From ANME-2 cluster archaeon (GTDB lineage Archaea; Halobacteriota; Methanosarcinia; Methanosarcinales; Methanocomedenaceae), in contig JAKRWB010000116.1 in NCBI GenBank assembly GCA_022353185.1, forward strand, positions 1-20,750: a stretch of DNA of 20,750 bases. The letters run 5' to 3'. Under the pieces are notes generated by a model that was not told the origin of the DNA, made no database searches, and saw nothing but the letters and a program-made list of their open reading frames with translations. Below are positions 1-6,640 of the stretch, piece after piece; position 1 is the first letter of the stretch, and each line of letters begins with the position of its first letter. Position numbers and translations under genes: made by a program.

Positions 1-1
1 A

Positions 2-868
2 CTTGCAGCAGAAGAACATATCCTGGGTCTCGAAAATGGTAAAAAAAGGTACCTCGATGAAGTAACTGCGTTATCAAGAGCATTTTCCATATCCATTCCA
101 CACGAGCAGGCACTGGATGTAAAAGACGAAATCTCGTTCTATCAGGCAATAAAAGCCAGACTTGTCAAATTTGACGGCACTGGAACAAGTAAAACAGACG
201 AGGAGATTGAAACTGCAATCAGGCAAGTTATCGATAAAGCCCTTGTTACTGAACAAGTGATAGATGTGTTTGATGCTGCAGGAATTAAAAAACCTGACAT
301 TTCCATATTGTCAGAAGATTTTCTTTTAGAAGTCCAGAATATGGAACATAAAAATATTGCTCTGGAAGTTCTAAAAAAGTTGCTCAATGATGAAATAAAA
401 GCCCGGCTAAAGAAGAACCTCATTCAAAGCAGATCATTAATGGAAATGCTGGAAGATTCCATTAAAAGATATCATAACAAAGTCATAACTGCGGCTGAAG
501 TTATTGAAGAATTAATTGAACTCAGTAAAGCAATAAAGTGGATGGACAAAGAGCCTCAAGATATGGGATTGTCTGAATTTGAATATGCATTTTACACAGC
601 AATTGCAGATAATGACAGTGCAAAAGAATTGATGCAAAAAGATAAACTACGGGAATTAGCTGTGGTATTATTTGAGAAAGTCAAACAAAACGCATCAATC
701 GACTGGACAATAAAAGAAAGTGTCAGGGCTAAATTAAAAGTAATTGTAAAACGGACATTGAGACAATATGGTTATCCGCCAGATATGCAAGCCCTCGCTA
801 CAGAAACAGTGCTTAAGCAGGCGGAATTGATTGCAGATGAAATTACAAAAGCCGCCGGTGGGAATTGA
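2..868 (+). CDS. hsdR: Type I restriction enzyme R subunit, C-terminal part (5' end outside window)
   Basis: The frame is open from the window edge to the TGA at 866-868, giving about 288 residues of a protein that starts upstream. A GTG at 257 is in frame but internal. HsdR is the ATP-dependent translocase and nuclease subunit of type I restriction systems. Only its helical C-terminal region, which contacts the methyltransferase core, is visible. Support is the charged helical composition and a stretch of the form DWTIKESVRAKLKVIVKR followed by RQYGYPPD, typical of HsdR C-termini. The nuclease and helicase motifs would lie outside the window. Oddity: the last five residues (AAGGN) and the stop are read from the antisense of a tRNA-Thr 3' end. 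Composition is more AT-rich than the cbi genes that follow, which fits an accessory origin. Family assignment rests on the C-terminus only. Confidence 0.75.
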   Translation, partial: LAAEEHILGLENGKKRYLDEVTALSRAFSISIPHEQALDVKDEISFYQAIKARLVKFDGTGTSKTDEEIETAIRQVIDKALVTEQVIDVFDAAGIKKPDISILSEDFLLEVQNMEHKNIALEVLKKLLNDEIKARLKKNLIQSRSLMEMLEDSIKRYHNKVITAAEVIEELIELSKAIKWMDKEPQDMGLSEFEYAFYTAIADNDSAKELMQKDKLRELAVVLFEKVKQNASIDWTIKESVRAKLKVIVKRTLRQYGYPPDMQALATETVLKQAELIADEITKAAGGN

Positions 869-905
869 ACCCACGACCTATTGATTACGAATCAATGGCA
901 TTCTC
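851..905 (-). pseudogene. 3' half of a tRNA-Thr(CGU) gene, likely integration-site remnant
   Basis: Read on the minus strand this gives an anticodon stem ATTGA/TCAAT around the 7-nt loop TTCGTAA (anticodon CGT, threonine). It continues with variable loop AGGTC, T-arm GTGGG-TTCAATT-CCCAC, and the 3' acceptor strand CGGCGGC followed by T at the discriminator position. No CCA is encoded. The 5' half is missing: neither the partner strand GCCGCCG nor a recognisable 5' D-arm occurs in the AT-rich DNA at 906-1103. Similarity stops in the D-loop region, so the right boundary is approximate. Truncated 3' halves of tRNA genes are the usual trace of tRNA-targeting integrases. The plus-strand restriction gene terminates inside it. 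Confidence 0.7.
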
Positions 906-1046
906 CGTTTTGTCTCGTTAAATGATAATAAACAATACATATATAACTCAAAAAACGTTATGTACTAAAATTTAGTTCACTTTATTACACCCTAAATTGT
1001 ATAAATAAGTTATATAAAAAAAATGGTGGATTGTTAACTAAAATAT

Positions 1047-1056
1047 GATATATAAT
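1047..1056 (+). promoter_or_regulatory. Putative TATA box of the cbi operon
   Basis: GATATATAAT lies in AT-rich DNA about 50 nt before the cbiT ATG. A start site about 25 nt downstream would leave a leader of roughly 25 nt. Other AT-rich stretches nearby (for example 1008-1020) could also serve, so the exact box is uncertain. Confidence 0.35.
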
Positions 1057-1103
1057 TGAACTCAAGTTGACTTTACTTAACCCAATGTTACAGGGATACA
1101 TAT

Positions 1104-1643
1104 ATGGAACTCGTAGATGGCGGACCCACAAAACCCGAAATAGCGGCCATATCACTTTCCAAATTACACCTCATGAAAAATGATGTTTTCGCTGATATCG
1201 GCTGTGGTACCGGGAGCATATCCATCCTGGCAGCCGGACTGGCATCAGAGGTCTATGCCATAGACTCCAGGGAAGAAGCCATAACTGCAACCCGGCAGAA
1301 TATCGAAACAGCAGATGCCCATAATATTACTATAATACACGGGGAAGCACCCGCAGCACTGGAAAACCTGCCCGCCCTGGATTGTGCATTCATAGGCGGC
1401 ACCCGGAATATCACCGGCATGCTGGAACAACTGGCAAAAAAGGTACAGGGAAGGATTGTAGTAAATGCTGTCCGTATCCAGACCGCCTCTACCATCATCA
1501 GGACCATGCAGGACATGGGAATCTTTGAGGAAGCAGTGCATGTGCAGGTCTCCAAAAGTTATCCACTGGCGGATGATATTGCATTCAAACCCATAAACCC
1601 GGTCTACATCATTGTAGGCGATACCAAAAAGGGGGCACCCTGA
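1104..1643 (+). CDS. cbiT: Cobalt-precorrin-6B C15-methyltransferase (decarboxylating)
   Basis: CbiT methylates C15 of the corrin ring with S-adenosylmethionine and removes the carboxyl of the C12 acetate in the anaerobic cobalamin pathway. It is a cytosolic class I methyltransferase. The sequence opens with GGPTKPEI, the substrate-side motif of stand-alone archaeal CbiT, followed by SAM motif I DIGCGTG at residues 31-37 and the acidic strand end YAIDS near residue 55. At 179 residues it is close to the size of the stand-alone archaeal enzymes and is not fused to CbiE. The ATG at 1104 is the first start after an in-frame stop at 1068. It is the first gene of the six-gene cbi run, and its TGA directly abuts the next ATG, so translation is probably coupled. 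Confidence 0.9.
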   Translation: MELVDGGPTKPEIAAISLSKLHLMKNDVFADIGCGTGSISILAAGLASEVYAIDSREEAITATRQNIETADAHNITIIHGEAPAALENLPALDCAFIGGTRNITGMLEQLAKKVQGRIVVNAVRIQTASTIIRTMQDMGIFEEAVHVQVSKSYPLADDIAFKPINPVYIIVGDTKKGAP

Positions 1644-2264
1644 ATGCTGGTAGGTGTCGGCCTCGGACCCGGGGACCCGGAACTCCTGACCCTGAAGGCC
1701 ATAGAGATATTAAAGCGCAGCGATATAGTCTTTGTACCCGGCCGTCTGGCCGCCCAACTGGTCGAACCCTATGCAGAGCCGCACCTGCTGGAATTTCCCA
1801 TGACAAAGGACAAATCGGTACTGCAGTCATGTTGGGAAGAGAATGCCGATATGGTGGCACAGCATGCAAGGAATGGACTGGTCGCATTCGGTCTTATCGG
1901 TGACCCTAACTTTTTCAGCACCTTCACCCACCTGCGCAGGCTCATCCGCCAGCGCCACCCGGATATAATCATAGAGACTGTCCCTGGTATCAGTTCAATT
2001 ACAGCATTTGCAGCCAGATCCGATATACAGATTGAATCATCCTTCCAGGTAAGCGACGGTTCACCTGTCACTGACAGGATAATCCTGAAAGCCAGGCGCC
2101 CCGGCCAGATTGTAAATGAACTGGTTGATGAAGGGTTTGAAGAATTCACCCTCGCCCAGAAGTTGTACACCGAAGATGAAGACATCATTAAGGGCAAGGA
2201 AAATATGCCTGAAAAGGCAGATTATTTCAGTATGATCCATGCGAGGAAAACACGTGAGCGATAA
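1644..2264 (+). CDS. cbiL: Cobalt-factor II C20-methyltransferase
   Basis: CbiL adds the C20 methyl group to cobalt-factor II, an early SAM-dependent step on the corrinoid ring. The protein starts with the tetrapyrrole methylase signature VGVGLGPGDPELLTLKA (residues 3-19). It then has GDPNFFST, the CbiL/CobI version of the family's GDP loop, and VPGISSITAFAA near residue 115, the second SAM-binding segment. Length (206 residues) is slightly below the usual 210-240. It begins immediately after the cbiT stop, with a purine-rich AAAGGGGGC in the cbiT tail as probable ribosome-binding site. Its end overlaps the next gene. Order and overlaps indicate one polycistronic message. Confidence 0.92.
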   Translation: MLVGVGLGPGDPELLTLKAIEILKRSDIVFVPGRLAAQLVEPYAEPHLLEFPMTKDKSVLQSCWEENADMVAQHARNGLVAFGLIGDPNFFSTFTHLRRLIRQRHPDIIIETVPGISSITAFAARSDIQIESSFQVSDGSPVTDRIILKARRPGQIVNELVDEGFEEFTLAQKLYTEDEDIIKGKENMPEKADYFSMIHARKTRER

Positions 2265-2976
2265 TAACAAAATATATTTCGTAGGAGCGGGTCCGGGTGA
2301 CCCTGAACTGATAACGGTAAAAGGCCAGAAAATGCTTGAATGTGCTGACCTGGTGGTATATGCCGGCTCCCTGGTAAACCCTGTACTGCTGGACAAAATC
2401 AAGGGCCTGAAGATTGATAGCTACGGGATGCGGCTGGAAGACATCACCAGCACAATGGTAGATGCAGTGAAGGAAGGACAAAAGGTCGTGCGGCTGCACA
2501 GCGGTGACCCGTCCCTGTACGGTGCCATCATTGAGCAGATAAATGAACTGGCAAAACACGACGTTGACGTGGAAGTCGTGCCCGGTGTTTCGTCCATTTT
2601 CGCTACAGCAGCTGCCCTTGGTACCCAGTTGACCCTGAAAGGCGTTAGCGAAACCCTCATTATCACACGGCCCGCAGGAGAGACGCTTGAAGAGGATGAC
2701 CTGGCAGCATTATCCAGACACGGTGCCACCATGGCAGTATTCCTGGGCACCCGCATGATAGAAGAGGTCATGCAGGCAGTGGAATATCCGCCCGACACCC
2801 CTGTAGCAGTGGTGTACCATGCTTCATGGGATGACCAGCAGATAATCAGGGGTACGGTTTCTGACATCGCTGACAGGGTCAAGGCGGCAGGCCTCACTCG
2901 TTCTGCCATGATACTTATCGGCGGGGTGGTCGACCCCGTACTTTACAGGAGGTCCCATCTATACGCACCGGAATAA
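2254..2976 (+). CDS. cbiF: Cobalt-precorrin-4 C11-methyltransferase
   Basis: CbiF transfers a methyl group to C11 of cobalt-precorrin-4, the ring-contracted intermediate. Family marks are FVGAGPGDPELITVKG near the N-terminus, the CbiF-type segment VVYAGSLVNP, LHSGDPSLYGA, and VVPGVSSIFATAAALG. The C-terminal VVYHASWDDQQIIRGT resembles CbiF/CobM. I place the start at GTG 2254 because GAGG at 2243-2246 lies 7 nt upstream. An in-frame ATG at 2239 would add five residues (MRGKH) but has no ribosome-binding site. The gene overlaps cbiL by 11 bp with the chosen start. The sequence AGGAGGT near its end may serve the next gene. Confidence 0.92.
   Translation: MSDNNKIYFVGAGPGDPELITVKGQKMLECADLVVYAGSLVNPVLLDKIKGLKIDSYGMRLEDITSTMVDAVKEGQKVVRLHSGDPSLYGAIIEQINELAKHDVDVEVVPGVSSIFATAAALGTQLTLKGVSETLIITRPAGETLEEDDLAALSRHGATMAVFLGTRMIEEVMQAVEYPPDTPVAVVYHASWDDQQIIRGTVSDIADRVKAAGLTRSAMILIGGVVDPVLYRRSHLYAPE
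2947..2963 (+). promoter_or_regulatory. Strong Shine-Dalgarno before an ATA codon, candidate cbiG start
   Basis: AGGAGGT (2947-2953) is followed 7 nt later by ATA (2961-2963), in frame with cbiG. No ATG, GTG or TTG occurs in that frame from 2943 to 3005. The purines also encode Arg-Arg near the end of CbiF, so the match may be partly coincidental. Confidence 0.4.
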
Positions 2977-3005
2977 TCCACCTTCAACATAACCGGGATG
3001 TTGCT

Positions 3006-3845
3006 TTGAGGATTAAGAAATGTGTGAGCGGCGACCTTATCCCCTACAGTAAGGAAGCGTTCAGGACCGTTTTTGCACAATACGAGGCAATCATAGCGGT
3101 TATGGCATGCGGTATTGTTGTGCGGGAACTCGCACCATTACTCGATGATAAATGGACCGACCCCCCGGTGGTGGTTGTGGATGCAGGCCTGAACTATGCC
3201 ATAGCGCTGTGCGGCGGTCATCACGGTGCCAATGAGCTGGCACAGCGTCTGGCCGGGACAGGAGCACATCCTGTCATCACTACGGCAACGGAAAGTCTGG
3301 GGCGTCCTTCTGTTGAAGGGACGTCGCAGGTGCTGGGATGTGATATTGTGAACAGGGATTCGACCCGGGCTGTCAATTCCCACCTCCTCAAATCTGACCT
3401 GCCTGTTATTGAGATACATGGACCAAAAGTGGTTGTAGTGGACGCGGACGTTAGTGTACTCCAGAAAAAAGCAGGTGAAGGAAAAACGGGGGTCATTGTT
3501 GGCATAGGTACAAGGCGTAATGTGTCCTCAGGCAATGTGGTGAATGCTATCCAGACGGCATTGTCAGAGTGCGGGTTAAGTATGGAAGATGTGGAATTAT
3601 TTGCCTCAGCCGATGTCAAGGAGCACGAAGCAGGACTCATCGAAGCAGTTAGCAGCATCGGCGGACATATCGTATTTGTCTCCGGAGATGTTATCAACTC
3701 CATCAACCCTCCATCTGATTCCGAAGCCAGGCGACTTGGCCTGGCCGGGGTATGCGAGCCGGCCGCACTGGCGCTGAGCCGTGAACACAATCTCATCATG
3801 AAGAAAAAGGTATACAACAATGTCACAATCGCAATCGCAAGATAA
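3006..3845 (+). CDS. cbiG: Cobalt-precorrin-5A hydrolase CbiG (start uncertain, probably upstream of 3006)
   Basis: CbiG opens the delta-lactone of cobalt-precorrin-5A and releases the C2 fragment as acetaldehyde. Visible parts: the N-terminal domain with YEAIIAVMACGIVVRELAP and LCGGHHGANELA, a middle linker, and a C-terminal domain beginning GVIVGIGTRRNVSSG and ending near GVCEPAALALSR. The TTG at 3006 is the only conventional start in the region. However, the frame stays open upstream, and codons 2961-3005 encode RTGIIHLQHNRDVAL-like residues resembling the first beta-strand of CbiG. AGGAGGT at 2947-2953 lies 7 nt before an ATA codon at 2961. The true N-terminus may therefore use a non-AUG start about 15 residues earlier. 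The 3' end overlaps cbiH by 26 bp. Confidence 0.88.
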   Translation: MRIKKCVSGDLIPYSKEAFRTVFAQYEAIIAVMACGIVVRELAPLLDDKWTDPPVVVVDAGLNYAIALCGGHHGANELAQRLAGTGAHPVITTATESLGRPSVEGTSQVLGCDIVNRDSTRAVNSHLLKSDLPVIEIHGPKVVVVDADVSVLQKKAGEGKTGVIVGIGTRRNVSSGNVVNAIQTALSECGLSMEDVELFASADVKEHEAGLIEAVSSIGGHIVFVSGDVINSINPPSDSEARRLGLAGVCEPAALALSREHNLIMKKKVYNNVTIAIAR

Positions 3846-4593
3846 CGGGAAACTTTACATAGTTGGAATCGGGCCGGGTTCGCCCCGGCACCTGACCCTG
3901 CGGGCCGTGGAAGTGCTGGAAGGTGCAGATGTCATAATCGGTAACGGGACCTATCTGGACCAGATAGAACATCTCCTGACAGGCCAGCAGGTCATAAGGT
4001 CAAGTATGGGAAAAGAGGTTGACCGGGCCAGCAAGGCTATCGAACTGGCACGGGACCGGAAGGTGGCCATGGTCAGCGGAGGTGATTCCAATATTTACGG
4101 CATGGCAGGATTGGTGCTGGAAGTTGCCCAGCATTCCGACCTGAAGGTGGATATCGAGGTGGTGCCCGGTGTTACTGCACTGAGCGCGGTAGCCAGCCTG
4201 CTTGGGGCGCCTGTTGTCAGTGATTTTGCAGTTATCAGTCTTAGCGACCTGCTCACACCATGGGAGGTTATCGAGCAGCGCCTGGAAGCGGCTGCCACTT
4301 CGGATATGGTCATTGCCCTCTACAATCCCAAGAGCAGGCAGCGCAATACGAACTACATACGGGCAGTGGAGATAATCAGGCGCTACCGGGCAGATACGGT
4401 GCCAGTGGGTATTGTTAAGAATGCATTGCGCCTGGAAGGTGAGTCTGTGAGTGTAACCACATTGGGTGAGGCAATGGACTATGACGACGAGGTGGATATG
4501 AGCACGACAGTAATTATTGGCAATAGCGAATCCAGGATATGGGGTTCGAAGATAATCACACCCAGGGGGTATCACAAGAAATATGAATACTGA
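3820..4593 (+). CDS. cbiH: Cobalt-precorrin-3B C17-methyltransferase
   Basis: CbiH methylates C17 and drives ring contraction, using S-adenosylmethionine. The sequence shows YIVGIGPGSPRHLTLRA near the N-terminus, VIIGNGTYLDQIEHL, then MVSGGDSNIYGMAG (the CbiH/CobJ form of the GDP loop, with Ser replacing the usual Pro), and VVPGVTALSAVASLLGAP. It also has ALYNPKSRQRN and VGIVKNA, typical of CbiH. Length (257 residues) is normal. The ATG at 3820 lies inside the end of cbiG with AAGGT about 8 nt upstream. A short CAATCG repeat in this overlap gives the SQSQSQ N-terminus here and the TIAIAR tail of CbiG. The end overlaps cbiC by 11 bp. Confidence 0.92.
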   Translation: MSQSQSQDNGKLYIVGIGPGSPRHLTLRAVEVLEGADVIIGNGTYLDQIEHLLTGQQVIRSSMGKEVDRASKAIELARDRKVAMVSGGDSNIYGMAGLVLEVAQHSDLKVDIEVVPGVTALSAVASLLGAPVVSDFAVISLSDLLTPWEVIEQRLEAAATSDMVIALYNPKSRQRNTNYIRAVEIIRRYRADTVPVGIVKNALRLEGESVSVTTLGEAMDYDDEVDMSTTVIIGNSESRIWGSKIITPRGYHKKYEY

Positions 4594-5272
4594 ACTTGTC
4601 AGGATGGCCGGACATCACACAAAGGAGATTGATCCGGAACTGGTACGCAGGTGCATCGAACCCGGTGCTACTACCCCCGAGGCCATGACCATTGCAGAAG
4701 CGGGTCGTGCCGTTGCCAGGGAGATTGTCGGAGACAGCGGACCTGAGGATAAGATACGGCAGCGCTGCGTGGTAGCCACCGGCGACCCAGCATTTAAAGA
4801 CTTGCTGGTGTTTAGTCACGACCCCATCAGGGCTGGGCTGGATGCCATGTCTGCCGGGGCGCCGATTTACACTGATATACGGATGGTTCAGACCGGGATA
4901 ATCAAGACCGGGCATGACTGTCAGATTCAATGCGCACTGGATGCAAAAGGCAGTGATGCCCTGGCGCAGGAACTGGGTATTACCAGGACCTCGGCAGGGT
5001 TTTTGACATTGGAGCAGGACCTGCAGGACTCCATCATAGTGATCGGGAATGCACCCTCGGCTGCCATCACATTATCCCGCATGGTCGAGTACGGTATCAG
5101 GCCGGCATTTATTGTCGCAGTGCCTGTGGGGTTTGTGAACGCTGCTGAATCAAAGGAACGGGTACGTGAACTTGATGTGCCGTCCATAACCTGCACCGGG
5201 ACCCGGGGTGGTACGCCTGTGGCAGTGGCCTGTATCAATGAATTGATTGTTTTGAGAAAAAAACAATCATAA
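4583..5272 (+). CDS. cbiC: Cobalt-precorrin-8 methylmutase
   Basis: CbiC moves the methyl group from C11 to C12 of cobalt-precorrin-8, giving cobyrinate. Family segments are APIYTDIRMVQTGI (near residues 93-106), SIIVIGNAPSA, AFIVAVPVGFVNAAESKE and TCTGTRGGTPVAVACINELI at the C-terminus. The segment that in the CobH/CbiC family usually reads IHATGD/IHTTAD, with the histidine implicated in catalysis, reads VVATGDP here (about residues 62-68), so the histidine is absent. This may be a subgroup feature, since I recall RCVIATGD-like sequences in methanosarcinal homologues. It is the last gene of the cbi run, and no further cbi gene follows in the window. Confidence 0.9.
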   Translation: MNTELVRMAGHHTKEIDPELVRRCIEPGATTPEAMTIAEAGRAVAREIVGDSGPEDKIRQRCVVATGDPAFKDLLVFSHDPIRAGLDAMSAGAPIYTDIRMVQTGIIKTGHDCQIQCALDAKGSDALAQELGITRTSAGFLTLEQDLQDSIIVIGNAPSAAITLSRMVEYGIRPAFIVAVPVGFVNAAESKERVRELDVPSITCTGTRGGTPVAVACINELIVLRKKQS

Positions 5273-5276
5273 AAGA

Positions 5277-5285
5277 GATATATTA
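5277..5285 (+). promoter_or_regulatory. Putative TATA box, hydrolase gene
   Basis: GATATATTA is centred about 26 nt before the ATG at 5307, and no Shine-Dalgarno sequence lies between. The spacing predicts a leaderless or nearly leaderless transcript starting the unit after the cbi operon. Confidence 0.4.
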
Positions 5286-5306
5286 CCAGCTTATTCTAAT
5301 AGCCGG

Positions 5307-6296
5307 ATGGCAAAGAAACGAAGAACCAGGCCTGTTGAAACCCAATCAAAAAAAGAGATACGACAGCAGCAACAGGTAGATACCAAAAAGCGGGTCAATA
5401 AAGCAAAAATTCTAATAGCAGTTGGCACGGCCATAATCCTTATCGCATTTTTGTGGGCCTCATTTGGCAATCACGATGCCACACAGGACTGGAGTGTGGA
5501 CGACTCCGGTATCATGTCCTATCCCACCGAGCGCGGTGTCCCGGTGTATGACTCCATGATAGTAAATTATACGCCTGAATATTCCCTCGAATACATCAAC
5601 TATTCCAGCAGGGATGAAGTTATCAGTGCCCTGCTACGCATTCCCAACCGTAGCGGACCTGTGCCCGGTATCCTGATTCTTCCCGGGGCAACCGTCACCA
5701 AAGAAGGAGAACAGGGGCTGTCGGTCGAACTGGCAAAAATGGGTTATGCATCCATGGTCATTGACCAGCGCAATAATGGCGGTGTGGATTTCCAGATAGA
5801 CGGTGAGCTGTTCGAAGCAGGGTATGAACCTATTGAGCACAAAATGGTCTATGATGCATTGCGGGCCGTTGACGTGATGCGCCAGTATCCTGAGGTCGAC
5901 CCCGATAATATCGCAGTCATAGGTATCAGTAACGGTGGCAGGTTCGCCATAATTGCTGCAGGTATCGACCCGTCTATCAATGGAGTTGTGGGTATCAGTA
6001 CCAATGGGTATGATGTGGAATCGTTTATAAGTGAGACATCGGACCAGATAACACAAAACCAGACAAGATTCCTGCGTTCTATTGACCCTGACACCTACCT
6101 GGATAAGCTTCCCCCGCGCAAACTGGTGATGATACATATGACCAATGATTCTATCATCCCACTGGACCTCGCGCAGGCAACGTATGAGAAAGCAAATGAG
6201 CCGAAGGTGTTCTATCCGCTGGAAGGTAACGGGCACGGGTATAATGATGCCATGAGGGATGTGCTTGAAGCTGAACTTGCCCATATGTTAAGTTGA
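5307..6296 (+). CDS. Membrane-anchored alpha/beta hydrolase
   Basis: The first 33 residues are very basic and polar (KKRRTRP, then KKEIRQQQQ). One hydrophobic segment follows at about 34-52, so the catalytic domain is predicted outside the membrane with a cytosolic basic tail. The fold is recognisable: LPGATVTKEG (oxyanion region) near 125, nucleophile elbow GISNGG with Ser208, a probable acid at Asp281 (MTNDSIIP) and the base His310 (EGNGHGYND). These match the dienelactone hydrolase/acetyl-esterase part of the superfamily. The substrate cannot be read from the sequence. It is separated from cbiC by 34 bp and has its own TATA-like box, so it may be a separate unit rather than part of the cobalamin pathway. 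Confidence 0.75.
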   Translation: MAKKRRTRPVETQSKKEIRQQQQVDTKKRVNKAKILIAVGTAIILIAFLWASFGNHDATQDWSVDDSGIMSYPTERGVPVYDSMIVNYTPEYSLEYINYSSRDEVISALLRIPNRSGPVPGILILPGATVTKEGEQGLSVELAKMGYASMVIDQRNNGGVDFQIDGELFEAGYEPIEHKMVYDALRAVDVMRQYPEVDPDNIAVIGISNGGRFAIIAAGIDPSINGVVGISTNGYDVESFISETSDQITQNQTRFLRSIDPDTYLDKLPPRKLVMIHMTNDSIIPLDLAQATYEKANEPKVFYPLEGNGHGYNDAMRDVLEAELAHMLS

Positions 6297-6330
6297 CAAA
6301 AAGGGATTGAGGTTTGTTTGATAATAATAT

Positions 6331-6341
6331 GCTGTTTTTTT
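6331..6341 (+). terminator. Putative T-tract terminator after the hydrolase gene
   Basis: GCTG followed by seven T residues, about 40 nt past the stop codon. Archaeal transcription commonly ends at T runs without a hairpin, and no strong stem-loop precedes it. Confidence 0.35.
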
Positions 6342-6370
6342 AATGGCATCTAAAATAATGTACAGGAATC

Positions 6371-6399
6371 CATATATGTGATTAGATATTACATGTAAT
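6371..6399 (+). promoter_or_regulatory. TATA box plus palindromic operator of toxin-antitoxin module 1
   Basis: CATATATGT (6371-6379) is a TATA-like box. The perfect 12-bp palindrome ATTACATGTAAT lies at 6388-6399, between it and the ATG at 6410. That position suits autorepression by the ribbon-helix-helix antitoxin encoded directly downstream. Confidence 0.45.
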
Positions 6400-6409
6400 C
6401 TGAATTTAA

Positions 6410-6640
6410 ATGACCCTGATTAAGCACATTCAATCTGAGGTAGACATGGATACCTATGACCATCTCAGACATCTATCACGTTTAAAAAATACTCCCTTAA
6501 AAGAAACCATTCGGGAGGCTGTTGTTGAATACATCGAACGGCATGAGAAAGACATGATGAATGACACTCTCTTTGGATTGGTGGGATCTTTTTCGACAAA
6601 AGAGGGAAACTGGAGTGAACGGGATGACTGGAGAGATTAA
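6410..6640 (+). CDS. vapB: VapB-type antitoxin, ribbon-helix-helix
   Basis: A 76-residue protein with the ribbon-helix-helix pattern in its first half (SEVDMDTYDHLRHLSRL, then KNTPLKETIREAVVEYIERHE). A C-terminal acidic and tryptophan-containing tail (GNWSERDDWRD) is of the kind that wraps the PIN toxin. In this family the N-terminal half dimerises to bind operator DNA and the tail neutralises the toxin. The stop at 6638-6640 is directly followed by the toxin ATG, and GGAGAG near the end of this gene serves as the toxin's ribosome-binding site. No Shine-Dalgarno sequence is visible before its own ATG. Assignment is by fold pattern and gene pairing. Confidence 0.75.
   Translation: MTLIKHIQSEVDMDTYDHLRHLSRLKNTPLKETIREAVVEYIERHEKDMMNDTLFGLVGSFSTKEGNWSERDDWRD

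Noticed and set aside
851..1103. A split or intron-containing functional tRNA-Thr
   Set aside because: No GCCGCCG strand or 5' D-arm occurs in 906-1103, and the break falls in the D-loop region rather than at an anticodon-loop junction typical of split or intron-bearing archaeal tRNAs.
906..1103. A cobalamin riboswitch before cbiT
   Set aside because: The stretch is AT-rich with no B12-box-like sequence or strong secondary structure, and this riboswitch class is not expected in archaea.
4000..4575. A 191-codon open frame antisense to cbiH
   Set aside because: The sequence is rich in Cys, His and Tyr as expected from a shadow of GC-rich coding DNA, and cbiH is certain on the other strand.
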